Source: Alphaproteobacteria bacterium
GTDB taxonomy: Bacteria; Pseudomonadota; Alphaproteobacteria; Oceanibaculales; Oceanibaculaceae
Direction of reading: 5' to 3'
DNA length: 64,000 nucleotides
Assembly: GCA_018823745.1 (NCBI GenBank)
Contig: JAHJHR010000012.1
Span: forward strand, 620,001-684,000
Under the pieces are notes generated by a model. The model was not told the DNA's origin. It worked only from the letters and a program-made list of their open reading frames with translations, and ran no database searches. Below, one piece after another: positions 8,304-18,955 of the stretch; the first letter of the stretch is position 1, and every line of letters starts with the position of its first letter. The position numbers and the translations under genes were made by a program.

Positions 8304-9482
8304 ATGTCCGACGGACCGCTGCAGAATTACCGGCAGAAACTGGCCAGTGGCGCGCTGAAGCCAGACCAGCATCAGGCGCTGGCGGTGGATAAGCTGCAGA
8401 GCCTGCATAATGCCCTGAAGAATTACCGGCCCTCGGCCGCGCCGGACAGCTGGTTCGCGCGTTTCGGCTTTGGCCGGCGGCACAAGGATATCGATCCGCC
8501 GCCGCAGGGCATCTATTTCTATGGCCCGGTCGGGCGCGGCAAATCCATGGCGATGGATCTGTTCTATGCCACCGCCCCGGTGGAGAAGAAGCGCCGCGTC
8601 CATTTCCACGAATTCATGGCCGAGGTGCACGCAAGGCTGCATCGGCTGCGCCAGAAGGCGAAGCGCGAGGGCGGCGACCCGATTCCGCCGACGGCGCGGG
8701 AGATTGCCGCCGATGCCTGGCTGCTTTGCTTCGACGAATTCGACGTGAACGATATCGCCGATGCGATGATCCTGGGCCGGCTGTTCGAGGCGCTGTTCGA
8801 GCTGGGCGTGGTGGTGGTGGCAACCTCCAACAAGGCGCCCGACGATCTGTACCGCAACGGCCTGCACCGTGAGCGTTTCGTGCCCTTCATCACGCTGATC
8901 AAGCAGAAGCTGGATGTACTGTCGGTCAGCGGCGACACCGATTTCCGGCTCGACCGGCTGCGCGGCATGCCGGTCTATCACGCCCCGCTGGACGACACGG
9001 CCGCCGCCGCACTGGCTGATACCTTCGCCCAGCTGACCGATGAGGCGCCGGGCGAGCCGGACAGTGTCTCGGTGCTGGGCCGGCGGATTCCGGTGCCGAA
9101 GGCGGCCCGGGGCGTGGCCTGGTTCAGCTTTGACGACCTGTGCCGCAAGGCGCTGGGGGCCGGCGATTACCTGGCGGTTGCCGACCGCTACCATACGGTG
9201 ATCGTCGAGGGCATCCCGCGCCTTGGCAAGGAGAACCGCAACGAGGCGCGGCGCTTCATCCACCTGGTTGATGCGCTGTATGAGCGCAAGGTGAACTTCA
9301 TCTGCTCCGCCGAGGCCCCACCGGAAGCGCTGTACCGCGAGGGCGAGGGCGCCTTCGAATTCCAGCGCACGGTCAGCCGGCTGATGGAAATGCAATCGGC
9401 CGAGTATATCGCCGCCGCCCATCTCGGGCGGGCCGAGGAGGCGGAAAACCCGGCCCCGGACACCGTTACGGCTGCGCAATGA
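8304..9482 (+). CDS. zapE: cell division ATPase ZapE (AFG1-like)
   Basis: 392-residue P-loop ATPase of the AFG1/LACE1/ZapE family. E. coli ZapE acts at the Z-ring and the eukaryotic relatives in mitochondrial protein quality control. Walker A GPVGRGKS is at residues 74-81, Walker B LLCFDEFDV at about 140-148, sensor region VATSN near 176 and an arginine finger region in RFVPFI. The start is uncertain: ATG 8304 (MSDGPLQNYRQKL) matches the usual family N-terminus, while a GTG at 8274 adds ten residues; neither has a clear SD. It sits alone between sdhB and mdh, an arrangement seen across alphaproteobacteria. Confidence 0.93.
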   Translation: MSDGPLQNYRQKLASGALKPDQHQALAVDKLQSLHNALKNYRPSAAPDSWFARFGFGRRHKDIDPPPQGIYFYGPVGRGKSMAMDLFYATAPVEKKRRVHFHEFMAEVHARLHRLRQKAKREGGDPIPPTAREIAADAWLLCFDEFDVNDIADAMILGRLFEALFELGVVVVATSNKAPDDLYRNGLHRERFVPFITLIKQKLDVLSVSGDTDFRLDRLRGMPVYHAPLDDTAAAALADTFAQLTDEAPGEPDSVSVLGRRIPVPKAARGVAWFSFDDLCRKALGAGDYLAVADRYHTVIVEGIPRLGKENRNEARRFIHLVDALYERKVNFICSAEAPPEALYREGEGAFEFQRTVSRLMEMQSAEYIAAAHLGRAEEAENPAPDTVTAAQ

Positions 9483-10652
<1,170 letters not shown>

Positions 10653-10688
10653 ACCAGTTTCGCCGGGTGTTAGAGTAGCAGCAAGAGG

Positions 10689-10723
10689 ATGACCGCCATG
10701 GAGGGGCTCCTGCCGGCGGTCAT
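10689..10723 (+). promoter_or_regulatory. hairpin in the mdh-sucC spacer
   Basis: ATGACCGCC (10689-10697) pairs perfectly with GGCGGTCAT (10715-10723) across a 17-nt loop that contains GAG/CTC. No U-run follows, so it is not a standard intrinsic terminator. It may be an mRNA-stability or attenuation structure between mdh and sucCDAB-lpd. Confidence 0.5.
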
Positions 10724-10792
10724 TCGTTCCAAGATAACCGGGTCCGTTCAGCGGGGCCTGCGCCATATCGACAAGCCGGGAAGGCGGATCGT

Positions 10793-11989
10793 ATGAATAT
10801 CCATGAATACCAAGCCAAGCAATTGATGGCGAAATACGGGGTGGCGGTGCCCAAGGGCGGCGTCGCCTACACCCCCGACGAGGCCGTGAAGGTCGCCAAG
10901 GATCTGGGCGGGCCGGTCTATGTCGTGAAGTCGCAGATTCATGCCGGTGGCCGCGGCGCCGGGCGCTTCAAGGACGATCCCAACGGCAAGGGCGGCGTGC
11001 GCGTCGTGAAATCCGTTGAGGATGTCGCCGAGAGCGCCAAGGCGATGCTGGGCAAGGTGCTGATCACCAAGCAGACCGGCGACGAAGGCAAGGAAGTCAC
11101 CCGCGTCTATGTCGAGGAAGGCTGCGATATCAAGCGCGAGCTGTATCTCGGCCTGCTGATCGACCGTGCGACCAGCCGGATCACCGTGATGGCCTCGACC
11201 GAGGGCGGCATGGAGATCGAGGAAGTCGCCGAGGCGCATCCGGAGAAGATCCTGAAGGTCGCCATCGACCCGGCAACCGGCATGCAGGCCTTCCACGCCC
11301 GCCAGATCGCCTTCGGCCTCGGGCTTGAAGGCAAGCAGGTGAACGCCGCCGTCAAGTTCATGCTGGCCATGTACAAGGCCTTCACCGAGCTGGATTGCTC
11401 CATCGTCGAGATCAACCCGATGGTCGTGACCGGCGACGGCAAGATCATCGCGCTCGATGCCAAGGTGAATTTCGACGACAACGCCCTCTACCGCCATCCC
11501 GATATCGAGGAACTGCGCGACGAGGACGAAGAGAATGCGATGGAGCTTGAGGCCGCCAAGCACGGCCTGAACTATGTGAAGCTCGATGGCGCCATCGGCT
11601 GCATGGTGAACGGCGCCGGCCTCGCCATGGCGACCATGGACATCATCAAACTGTATGGCGGCGAACCCGCCAACTTCCTGGATGTCGGCGGCGGGGCAAC
11701 CCGCGAGCGCGTCACCACGGCCTTCAAGATCATCCTGTCCGATCCGAATGTCGAAGGCATCCTGGTGAACATCTTCGGTGGCATCATGCGCTGCGACGTG
11801 ATCGCGGAGGGCGTTGTCGCCGCCGCCCGCGAAGTCAGCCTGCATGTCCCCCTGGTCGTGCGCCTCGAAGGCACCAATGTAGAGCTTGGCAAGAAGATCC
11901 TCGCCGAATCCGGCCTGCCGATCATTTCCGCCGATAATCTGGCCGATGCGGCCGCAAAGGTCGTCAAGGCCGTGAAGGAGGCCCAGTAA
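10793..11989 (+). CDS. sucC: ADP-forming succinate--CoA ligase subunit beta
   Basis: 398 residues, full length. Begins [17 protein letters not shown], the ATP-grasp N-terminus of SucC; contains [13 protein letters not shown] (nucleotide site), EINPMVV and [10 protein letters not shown] (Mg ligands) and the C-terminal CoA-ligase domain with [10 protein letters not shown] and [10 protein letters not shown]. With SucD it makes ATP and succinate from succinyl-CoA. Preceded by GGGAAGG. Its TAA is immediately followed by the ATG of sucD, so the two are translationally linked. Confidence 0.97.
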   Translation: MNIHEYQAKQLMAKYGVAVPKGGVAYTPDEAVKVAKDLGGPVYVVKSQIHAGGRGAGRFKDDPNGKGGVRVVKSVEDVAESAKAMLGKVLITKQTGDEGKEVTRVYVEEGCDIKRELYLGLLIDRATSRITVMASTEGGMEIEEVAEAHPEKILKVAIDPATGMQAFHARQIAFGLGLEGKQVNAAVKFMLAMYKAFTELDCSIVEINPMVVTGDGKIIALDAKVNFDDNALYRHPDIEELRDEDEENAMELEAAKHGLNYVKLDGAIGCMVNGAGLAMATMDIIKLYGGEPANFLDVGGGATRERVTTAFKIILSDPNVEGILVNIFGGIMRCDVIAEGVVAAAREVSLHVPLVVRLEGTNVELGKKILAESGLPIISADNLADAAAKVVKAVKEAQ

Positions 11990-12865
11990 ATGGCGGTTCT
12001 GATCGATCGCAACACGAAGGTTATCTGCCAGGGCTTTACCGGCGCGCAGGGCACTTTCCACTCCGAGCAGGCGATTGCCTACGGCACCAAGATGGTTGGC
12101 GGCGTGACCCCGGGTAAGGGTGGCAGCAGCCATCTCGACCTGCCGGTGTTCGACACTGTTGCCGATGCCGTCGAGCGGACCGGTGCAGATGCCTCCGTGA
12201 TCTATGTGCCGCCACCCTTCGCGGCCGATGCGATCCTGGAAGCCATTGATGCCGAGCTGCGCCTGATCGTGTGCATCACCGAGGGTATCCCGGTGATCGA
12301 CATGGTTGCGGTGAAGCGCGCGCTGGCGGGTTCCGCCAGCCGGCTGATCGGGCCGAACTGCCCCGGCGTCATCACCCCGGACCAGTGCAAGATCGGCATC
12401 ATGCCGGGCCATATTCACCGCGCCGGCAAGATCGGCATTGTCAGCCGCTCCGGCACGCTGACCTATGAGGCTGTCGCACAGACCACGGCGGCCGGCCTTG
12501 GCCAGTCGACCTGCATCGGCATCGGCGGTGACCCGGTCAACGGCACCAATTTCATCGATTGTCTCGAAATGTTCCTCGGCGATCCGCAGACCGAGGGCAT
12601 CATCATGATCGGCGAAATCGGCGGCTCGGCCGAGGAAGAGGCGTCGGAATTCTTGAAGCACAGCAAGGTGAAGAAGCCGGTCGTCGGTTTCATCGCCGGC
12701 GTCACGGCCCCTCCGGGCCGGCGCATGGGCCATGCCGGCGCGATCATCGCCGGCGGCAAGGGCGGTGCGGGTGACAAGATGGAGGCCATGAAATCGGCCG
12801 GCATCACGATCACCGATTCGCCGGCTGGACTGGGCAGCACCATGCTGTCGGTCATGAAGGGCTAG
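11990..12865 (+). CDS. sucD: succinate--CoA ligase subunit alpha
   Basis: 291 residues. The CoA-binding Rossmann domain starts with [19 protein letters not shown] and contains GGVTPGKGG. The phosphohistidine lies in MGHAGAI near residue 247; [11 protein letters not shown] and [10 protein letters not shown] match the family. It carries the transient phosphohistidine in succinyl-CoA synthetase. It abuts sucC without a gap and precedes sucA by 49 nt, and is probably part of a sucCDAB-lpd transcript. Confidence 0.97.
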   Translation: MAVLIDRNTKVICQGFTGAQGTFHSEQAIAYGTKMVGGVTPGKGGSSHLDLPVFDTVADAVERTGADASVIYVPPPFAADAILEAIDAELRLIVCITEGIPVIDMVAVKRALAGSASRLIGPNCPGVITPDQCKIGIMPGHIHRAGKIGIVSRSGTLTYEAVAQTTAAGLGQSTCIGIGGDPVNGTNFIDCLEMFLGDPQTEGIIMIGEIGGSAEEEASEFLKHSKVKKPVVGFIAGVTAPPGRRMGHAGAIIAGGKGGAGDKMEAMKSAGITITDSPAGLGSTMLSVMKG

Positions 12866-12881
12866 CTGCAACAGCATAGTT

Positions 12882-12917
12882 AAGGGAGCGCGGCGGACGC
12901 GCCGCGCCGGACCAATG
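12882..12917 (+). promoter_or_regulatory. hairpin between SD and start codon of sucA
   Basis: The only good SD, AAGGGAG (12882-12888), lies 26 nt upstream of the sucA ATG, too far for normal initiation. Between them GCGCGGCG (12888-12895) pairs perfectly with CGCCGCGC (12900-12907) around a GACG loop. Folding this hairpin leaves only 7 nt (12908-12914) between SD and AUG, which is optimal. Initiation may therefore depend on the folded leader. Confidence 0.5.
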
Positions 12918-15788
12918 GCAAGCAATAGTGATATCGATACGGTTCTGAGCGGGGCAAACGCCCCGTTCATTTCCGAGCTCTATGCCCAGTACCTGGAGAA
13001 TCCCGGTTCCGTCGATGCCAGCTGGCAGAGTATTTTCGGCGAGCTGGGCGATATCAACGGCACTGCCATCGAGGGGCCAAGCTGGGCCACATCCCGCACC
13101 CGGGTCATCGGGGTTCCCGATCCCGAGGCGGTCGCCAAGCCGGCCAAGGGCAAGAACGGCCAGGCAACTGGCGGTGTCAGCCCGGAGCAGGTGAAGGCCT
13201 CGGCCATCGATTCGATCCGCGCGCTGATGATCATCCGGGCCTACCGGGCGCGCGGTCATCTGCTTGCCACCCTTGACCCGCTGGGGCTTGCCGGAACGCG
13301 CTTCAACCATCCCGAGCTCGACCCGGCGCATTTCGGCTTCACCGAGGCCGATTGGGACCGCCCGATCTACCTGAACAACGTGCTGGGCCGCGAGACGGCG
13401 ACCCTGCGCGAGATCATGTCGATCCTGCGCGACACCTATTGCGGCAATATCGGCGTCGAATACACCCATATCTCCGATCCGGCGAGGAAGGCCTGGCTGC
13501 AGGAACGCATCGAGGGCATCCGCAACCAGACCGATTTCACCGAGAACGGCAAGAAGGCGATCCTGGAGCGGCTGACCGCAGCCGAATCCTTCGAGCGCTT
13601 CCTGCATGTGAAATACACCGGCACCAAGCGCTTCGGCCTGGATGGCGGCGAGGCGGCAATCCCGGCGCTGGAGCAGATCGTCAAGCGCGGCGGCCAGCTC
13701 GGCGTGCAGGAAATCGTCATCGGCATGGCCCATCGCGGCCGGCTGAACGTGCTGACCAATTTCATGGGCAAGCCGTTCCGCGCCGTCTTCTCGGAATTCC
13801 AGGGCAATCCGGCGAACCCGTCGGACGTCCAGGGCTCGGGCGACGTGAAGTACCATCTGGGCACCTCCACCGACCGTGAATTCGACGGCAAGAAGGTGCA
13901 TCTGTCGCTGACCGCCAACCCGTCGCATCTGGAAGTCGTCGATGCGGTGGTGCTGGGCAAGGTGCGCGCGAAGCAGACGCAGCTGAAGGATACCGACCGC
14001 CGCAAGGTGCTGGGCCTGCTGATCCATGGCGATGCCGCCTTTGCCGGCCAGGGCATCGTCGCCGAATGCTTCGGCATGTCGGAGCTGAAGGGCTACCGCA
14101 CCGGCGGCACGATCCATCTGATCATCAACAACCAGATCGGCTTCACCACCAGCCCGGCCTATTCGCGCTCCTCGCCCTATCCGAGCGACGTGGCGAAGAT
14201 GGTCGAGGCGCCGATCTTCCATGTGAATGGCGACGATGCCGAGGCCGTGGTGCACGCCACCCGCGTGGCCACCGAATACCGCCAGGAATTCGGCGTCGAC
14301 GTGGTCATCGACATCTTCTGCTATCGCCGCTTCGGCCATAATGAAGGCGACGAGCCGGCCTACACCCAGCCGCTCATGTACCAGGCCATCGGCCAGCATC
14401 CCTCGGTGCGCAAGCTCTATGCCCAGCGCCTGGTCGAGGAGAAGCTGCTGACCCAGGACGAGGCCGACCAGGTCGAGAAGGATTTCATGGCGCATCTGGA
14501 AGATGAATTCCAGGTCGCCAACAGCTACAAGCCGAACAAGGCCGACTGGCTGGAAGGTGCTTGGAGCGGCATGGAGACCGCCTCGGGCGACGACCGCCGC
14601 GGCGAGACCGCCGTGCCGCTGGAAAAGCTGCGCGAGATCGGCCTGAAGCTGTGCGAAATGCCCGAAGGGCTGGACGTGAACCGCAAGCTGGTGCGCCAGC
14701 TGGAGGATCGCAAGAAGCGCCTGGAAGCCGGCGAGAATCTCGACTGGGGAACCGGCGAGGCGCTGGCCTTCGGCACGCTGCTGACCGAGGGCTATCCGGT
14801 GCGCCTGTCCGGCCAGGACAGCGGCCGCGGCACCTTCTCGCACCGCCATGCCGTGGTCATCGACCAGACCACGGAAGAGCGCTATGTGCCGCTCGCCAAT
14901 CTGTCGGAGACCCAGGCCCAGTTCGAGGTGATCGACAGCCCGCTGGCGGAAATGTCGGTACTCGGCTTTGAATATGGCTACACCCTGACCGAGCCGCGTG
15001 CCCTGGTGCTGTGGGAAGCGCAGTTCGGCGATTTCACCAATGGCGCCCAGGTTGTCATCGACCAGTTCATCAGCTCCGGCGAGAACAAGTGGCTGCGCAT
15101 GTCAGGCCTGGTGATGCTGCTGCCGCATGGCTATGAAGGCCAGGGGCCGGAACATTCCTCCGCCCGGCTGGAGCGTTATCTCCAGCAATGTGCGGAAGAC
15201 AACATGCAGGTGGTGAACGTCACCACCCCGGCCAACTACTTCCACGTCCTGCGCCGCCAGCTGCACCGCAAGTTCCGCAAGCCGCTGGTCATCATGACGC
15301 CGAAATCGCTGCTGCGTCACAAGCTGGCGGTCTCGAGTCTGGCCGACATGGCGGAGGGCACGACCTTCCACCGGGTGCTCTATGACAACGAGATCCTGTG
15401 CGACGACAAGGACGTGAAGCGCGTCGTGCTGTGCTCCGGCAAGGTCTATTACGATCTGTATGAGGAGCGCGCGAAGCGTGGCCTGAAGGATGTCTTCTTC
15501 CTGCGCCTGGAACAGCTCTACCCGTTCCCGCACAAGGCGCTGGCGGATGAGCTGAAGCGCTTCCCGAAGGCCGAGGTGGTCTGGTGCCAGGAAGAGCCGG
15601 AGAATATGGGCTCCTGGACCTTCGTCGACCGCCGCATCGAGGCGGTGCTGATCGAGGTCGGCGCCAAGCAGAAGCGCCCGGTCTATGTCGGTCGCCCGGC
15701 GGCGGCGGCAACGGCCACCGGCCTGCTGAAGCGGCATAATCTGGAACAGGCCAAGCTGGTCGACGAGGCCCTATCAGGCAAGATCTGA
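12915..15788 (+). CDS. sucA: 2-oxoglutarate dehydrogenase E1 component
   Basis: 957 residues, thiamine-diphosphate-dependent decarboxylase of the 2-oxoglutarate dehydrogenase complex. The N-terminal E2-contact segment FISELYAQYLENPGSVDASW is intact. ThDP/substrate motifs include GMAHRGRLNVLTNF (near 275), NPSHLEVVDAVV, GDAAFAGQG with the NNQIGFTT Mg region, and the C-terminal pyrimidine-binding HGYEGQGPEHSSARLERYLQ. It shows the standard alphaproteobacterial E1o layout. First gene of sucAB-lpd, following sucD. Confidence 0.97.
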   Translation: MASNSDIDTVLSGANAPFISELYAQYLENPGSVDASWQSIFGELGDINGTAIEGPSWATSRTRVIGVPDPEAVAKPAKGKNGQATGGVSPEQVKASAIDSIRALMIIRAYRARGHLLATLDPLGLAGTRFNHPELDPAHFGFTEADWDRPIYLNNVLGRETATLREIMSILRDTYCGNIGVEYTHISDPARKAWLQERIEGIRNQTDFTENGKKAILERLTAAESFERFLHVKYTGTKRFGLDGGEAAIPALEQIVKRGGQLGVQEIVIGMAHRGRLNVLTNFMGKPFRAVFSEFQGNPANPSDVQGSGDVKYHLGTSTDREFDGKKVHLSLTANPSHLEVVDAVVLGKVRAKQTQLKDTDRRKVLGLLIHGDAAFAGQGIVAECFGMSELKGYRTGGTIHLIINNQIGFTTSPAYSRSSPYPSDVAKMVEAPIFHVNGDDAEAVVHATRVATEYRQEFGVDVVIDIFCYRRFGHNEGDEPAYTQPLMYQAIGQHPSVRKLYAQRLVEEKLLTQDEADQVEKDFMAHLEDEFQVANSYKPNKADWLEGAWSGMETASGDDRRGETAVPLEKLREIGLKLCEMPEGLDVNRKLVRQLEDRKKRLEAGENLDWGTGEALAFGTLLTEGYPVRLSGQDSGRGTFSHRHAVVIDQTTEERYVPLANLSETQAQFEVIDSPLAEMSVLGFEYGYTLTEPRALVLWEAQFGDFTNGAQVVIDQFISSGENKWLRMSGLVMLLPHGYEGQGPEHSSARLERYLQQCAEDNMQVVNVTTPANYFHVLRRQLHRKFRKPLVIMTPKSLLRHKLAVSSLADMAEGTTFHRVLYDNEILCDDKDVKRVVLCSGKVYYDLYEERAKRGLKDVFFLRLEQLYPFPHKALADELKRFPKAEVVWCQEEPENMGSWTFVDRRIEAVLIEVGAKQKRPVYVGRPAAAATATGLLKRHNLEQAKLVDEALSGKI

Positions 15789-15886
15789 CGGCCCACGATA
15801 CATATACCGGCGTCGGGATGGCGTCGTAAAACAGACCAACCGGCCCCTTCTCGGGGGGAGGTGCCGGCTAACGAAGCGGAGAAGGC

Positions 15887-17176
15887 ATGGCAACCGAAAT
15901 CAAGGTCCCGGCACTGGGCGAATCCGTCAGCGAGGCGACCGTCGCCAAGTGGATGAAGAAGGTCGGCGACGCGATCGCGGTCGATGAGCCGCTGGTCGAA
16001 CTGGAAACCGACAAGGTGACGCTGGAGGTGAATTCCCCGGCCGCCGGCGTGCTGGTCGAGATCGCCGCCCAGGAAGGCGCCAATGTCGAGGTCGGCGCCC
16101 TGCTCGGCACCATAGATGGCAAGGCAAGCGCTGCTCCCGCCAAGTCCGAGGAGCCGAAGAAAGAAGAGCCGAAGGCCGAGGCCCCGAAGGCTGATGCCCC
16201 CAAGGCTGAAGCACCGAAGCCTGCTGCCGCGCCGGCCCCGGCTGCGGCGCCGGCTTCCGCCACTTACGACAAGGTTCTCTCCCCGGCGGTGAAGAAGCTG
16301 ATCGACGAGAACAATCTCGACCCGCGCAAGATCCAGGCTTCCGGCAAGGATGGCCGCCTGGTGAAGGAAGACGTGCAGAAGGCCATCGAGGCCGGTACGG
16401 CGAAGGCGAGCTATGGTGCGGCCCCGGCCGCCGGTGGCGCTGCCCCGTCCGCCCCCAAGGCCCCGCGCGCCGACCGCGAGGGCGAGGAGCGGGTGCGCAT
16501 GTCCCGCCTGCGCCAGCGTATCGCCCAGCGCCTGAAGGAAGCGCAGAACACCGCGGCAATCCTGACCACCTTCAACGAAATCGACATGACCAACGTCATG
16601 GCGCTGCGCAACCAGTTTAAGGACGAGTTCGAGAAGAAGCACGGCGTGAAGCTGGGCTTCATGTCGTTCTTCGTGAAGGCTGCAGTTGCCGCGCTGAAGG
16701 AATTGCCGGCGGTGAATGCCGAGATCGACGGCGACGACATCATCTACAAGAACTACTACGACATCGGTGTCGCCGTCGGCACGCCGCAGGGTCTGGTGGT
16801 ACCGGTGCTGCGCGGGGCCGATCATCTGTCCTTCGCCGGCGTCGAGAAGGGCATCAACGCGCTGGGGCTGAAGGCGCGCGACGGCAAGCTGTCGATGGAA
16901 GACATGTCGGGCGGCACCTTCACCATCTCGAATGGCGGTGTCTATGGCTCGCTGATGTCGACCCCGATCATCAACCCGCCGCAATCCGGCATCCTGGGCA
17001 TGCACAAGATCCAGCCGCGCCCGATGGCAATCGGTGACAAGGTCGAGATCCGCCCGATGATGTATGTGGCGCTCAGCTACGACCATCGCATCATCGACGG
17101 CCGCGAGGCGGTCACCTTCCTGGTCCGCCTGAAGGATGCCGTGGAAGACCCGCAGCGCCTGCTGCTGGACATGTAA
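15887..17176 (+). CDS. sucB: dihydrolipoyllysine-residue succinyltransferase (E2)
   Basis: 429 residues. One lipoyl domain (1-78) has its lipoylated Lys43 in [12 protein letters not shown] Lys/Glu/Pro/Ala linker (about 82-125) has repeated APK units. A peripheral-subunit-binding domain follows ([16 protein letters not shown], about 130-165), then the catalytic domain ending [15 protein letters not shown] with the catalytic His and Asp. It transfers the succinyl group to CoA. SD GGAGAAGG is well placed. A GC-rich imperfect stem in the 98-nt spacer from sucA may affect the transcript, but I would not call it a terminator. Confidence 0.96.
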   Translation: MATEIKVPALGESVSEATVAKWMKKVGDAIAVDEPLVELETDKVTLEVNSPAAGVLVEIAAQEGANVEVGALLGTIDGKASAAPAKSEEPKKEEPKAEAPKADAPKAEAPKPAAAPAPAAAPASATYDKVLSPAVKKLIDENNLDPRKIQASGKDGRLVKEDVQKAIEAGTAKASYGAAPAAGGAAPSAPKAPRADREGEERVRMSRLRQRIAQRLKEAQNTAAILTTFNEIDMTNVMALRNQFKDEFEKKHGVKLGFMSFFVKAAVAALKELPAVNAEIDGDDIIYKNYYDIGVAVGTPQGLVVPVLRGADHLSFAGVEKGINALGLKARDGKLSMEDMSGGTFTISNGGVYGSLMSTPIINPPQSGILGMHKIQPRPMAIGDKVEIRPMMYVALSYDHRIIDGREAVTFLVRLKDAVEDPQRLLLDM

Positions 17177-17204
17177 TCGGCTTACGGAAATCTAAGGAAC
17201 CATC

Positions 17205-18611
17205 ATGGCTGACAGCTTCGACCTCGTGGTGATCGGCAGCGGCCCCGGCGGCTATGTGGCGGCGATCCGCGCCGCCCAGCTCGGCATGAAGGTCGCGTGC
17301 GTCGAGAAGCGCGCCACCCTCGGCGGGACCTGCCTGAACATCGGCTGCATCCCGTCCAAGGCCCTGCTTGCGGCGTCCGAGAAATTCCACGAGGCGGAAT
17401 CCGGCCTGGCCGCTTTCGGCGTCGATGTCGGCAAGCCGAAGCTGAACATGAAGCAGATGATGGCGCATAAGGACGGCGTCGTTGCCGCCAACGTCAACGG
17501 TGTCGCCTTCCTGTTCAAGAAGAACAAGATCGAGCATGTCATTGGTACCGGCTCCATCGCGAAGGCGGGCGAGGTGCTGGTGACCGGTGAGGATGGCAAG
17601 AAGCGCACGCTGACGGCCAGTAAGATCCTGATTGCCACCGGTTCGGAATCGACCCCGCTGCCGGGTGTGGAGATCGACGAAAAGCAGATCGTCACCTCGA
17701 CCGGCGCGCTGGAGCTTTCTTCCGTGCCGAAGCATCTGGTGGTCATTGGCGGCGGCGTCATCGGGCTGGAAATGGGCTCGGTCTGGCGCCGTCTCGGGTC
17801 CGAAGTGACGGTCGTCGAATATCTCGACCGCATTGTGCCCACCATGGACCAGGATATCGGCAAGCAGTTCCAGCGCGTGCTGGGCAAGCAGGGTTTCAAG
17901 TTCATGCTGGGCAGCAAGGTGACCGGCGCCAAGACGGCGAAATCCGGCGTCACCCTGACGGTCGAGCCGGCTGCCGGCGGCAAGAAGGAAGAGCTGAAGG
18001 CCGATGTGGTGCTGGTTGCCATCGGCCGCCGCCCCTTCACGCAGGGCCTCGGCCTCGACAAGCTGGGCGTGGCGATGGACAAGCGTGGCTTCATCCAGGT
18101 CGATGAGGACTACCAGACCAGCGTGAACGGCATCTACGCCATCGGCGACGCGATCCCCGGCCCGATGCTGGCCCATAAGGCCGAGGAAGATGGCATCGCC
18201 GCCGTCGAGATCATGGCCGGCGAGGCCGCGCATGTGGACTACAATCTCGTGCCGGGCATCGTCTACACCTGGCCGGAAGTCGCCTCCATCGGCAAGACCG
18301 AGGAGGAGCTGAAGGCGGCAGGGGTGGACTACAAGGTCGGCAAGTTCCCGTTCACCGCCAATGGCCGCGCGCGGGCGATCAACATGACCGATGGCCTGGT
18401 GAAAATCCTGGCCGATGCCAAAACCGACCGGGTGCTGGGCTGCCACATCCTGGGCGCCGAGGCCGGCACGCTGATCCACGAGGTTGCCACCGCCATGGTC
18501 TTCGGCGCCTCCGCCGAGGACATCGCCATGACCTGCCACGGCCACCCGACCCTCAACGAGGCCGTCAAGGAAGCCGCCCTCGCCGTCCACGGCCGCCCTA
18601 TCCACATCTGA
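17205..18611 (+). CDS. lpd: dihydrolipoyl dehydrogenase (E3)
   Basis: 468 residues. FAD-binding GSGPGGYVAAIRAAQLG (11-27), redox disulphide Cys43/Cys48 in GGTCLNIGCIPSKALL, NAD-binding GGGVIGLEMGSVW, second FAD motif YAIGD and the C-terminal HGHPTLNEA with the catalytic His and Glu of the dimer interface. It re-oxidises dihydrolipoamide on SucB and may also serve pyruvate dehydrogenase. SD AAGGA. Ends the TCA supercluster, with a terminator 25 nt after the stop. Confidence 0.97.
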   Translation: MADSFDLVVIGSGPGGYVAAIRAAQLGMKVACVEKRATLGGTCLNIGCIPSKALLAASEKFHEAESGLAAFGVDVGKPKLNMKQMMAHKDGVVAANVNGVAFLFKKNKIEHVIGTGSIAKAGEVLVTGEDGKKRTLTASKILIATGSESTPLPGVEIDEKQIVTSTGALELSSVPKHLVVIGGGVIGLEMGSVWRRLGSEVTVVEYLDRIVPTMDQDIGKQFQRVLGKQGFKFMLGSKVTGAKTAKSGVTLTVEPAAGGKKEELKADVVLVAIGRRPFTQGLGLDKLGVAMDKRGFIQVDEDYQTSVNGIYAIGDAIPGPMLAHKAEEDGIAAVEIMAGEAAHVDYNLVPGIVYTWPEVASIGKTEEELKAAGVDYKVGKFPFTANGRARAINMTDGLVKILADAKTDRVLGCHILGAEAGTLIHEVATAMVFGASAEDIAMTCHGHPTLNEAVKEAALAVHGRPIHI

Positions 18612-18636
18612 GTGGTCGCTTCTTAGCGGCGCACGA

Positions 18637-18664
18637 AACCCCGGCCATCGCGCCGGGGTTTTTT
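18637..18664 (+). terminator. intrinsic terminator after lpd
   Basis: AACCCCGGC (18637-18645) and GCCGGGGTT (18652-18660) form a perfect 9-bp stem with a CATCGC loop followed by TTTT from 18661. Confidence 0.93.
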
Positions 18665-18697
18665 GTTAGGTTGGTTCTCTGCGTCAGAGCCACCCCT

Positions 18698-18803
18698 CCA
18701 TCGTCACCCTCGGGCTTGACCCGCCCATGGCACTTGGGGGTCCATCCGTCTGTGCCAATCGCTCGGTCAATGGATGGTCGGATCAAGTCCGACCATGACG
18801 ATG
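18698..18803. repeat. dispersed paired-hairpin element, copy A
   Basis: About 106 bp with terminal CATCGTCA / TGACGATG. The right end is a perfect 9-bp hairpin, ATGGTCGGA-TCAAG-TCCGACCAT. The whole unit recurs inverted at 50991-51094 with about nine differences in roughly 103 positions by eye, two pairs of which are compensatory in the hairpin. Together with copy B it fills the 344-nt gap between lpd and the SLC13-type transporter gene. Confidence 0.85.
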
Positions 18804-18827
18804 TTTCTTTGTCGCAGTCCCTCAGGC

Positions 18828-18928
18828 CGTCACCCCCGGCCTTGTGCCGGGGGTCCATGCTTCCGCCTACTGGATGTCGGTCGAGGGGGCTGAACCTTGG
18901 ATTCCCGGCACAAGGCCGGGAATGACGA
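18828..18928. repeat. dispersed paired-hairpin element, copy B
   Basis: About 101 bp flanked by hairpins ACCCCCGGC..GCCGGGGGT (left) and ATTCCCGGC-ACAAG-GCCGGGAAT (right). It recurs inverted at 42542-42643 with about nine differences by eye; one base pair of the right hairpin is swapped C-G to G-C on both sides. Its right end shares the TGGAT..CGG..CAAG..CCG..ATGACGA design of copy A, so both belong to one superfamily. Confidence 0.85.
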
Positions 18929-18955
18929 TTAGAGAGGAGAGTGCGACACCTCCAC

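Noticed and set aside
7350-9479. 709-codon minus-strand ORF opposite sdhB and zapE
   Set aside because: Antisense to two certain genes, His/Gln/Arg/Gly-rich composition typical of GC-rich shadow frames, no recognisable domain.
10748-12970. 740-codon minus-strand ORF opposite sucC and sucD
   Set aside because: Shadow of strongly supported genes; low-complexity His/Asp/Gly composition.
12852-14849. 665-codon minus-strand ORF opposite sucA
   Set aside because: Same shadow pattern; no motif, no SD.
15789-15886. GC-rich stem in the sucA-sucB spacer as a terminator
   Set aside because: Imperfect pairing, no U-run, and sucB lacks an obvious separate promoter.
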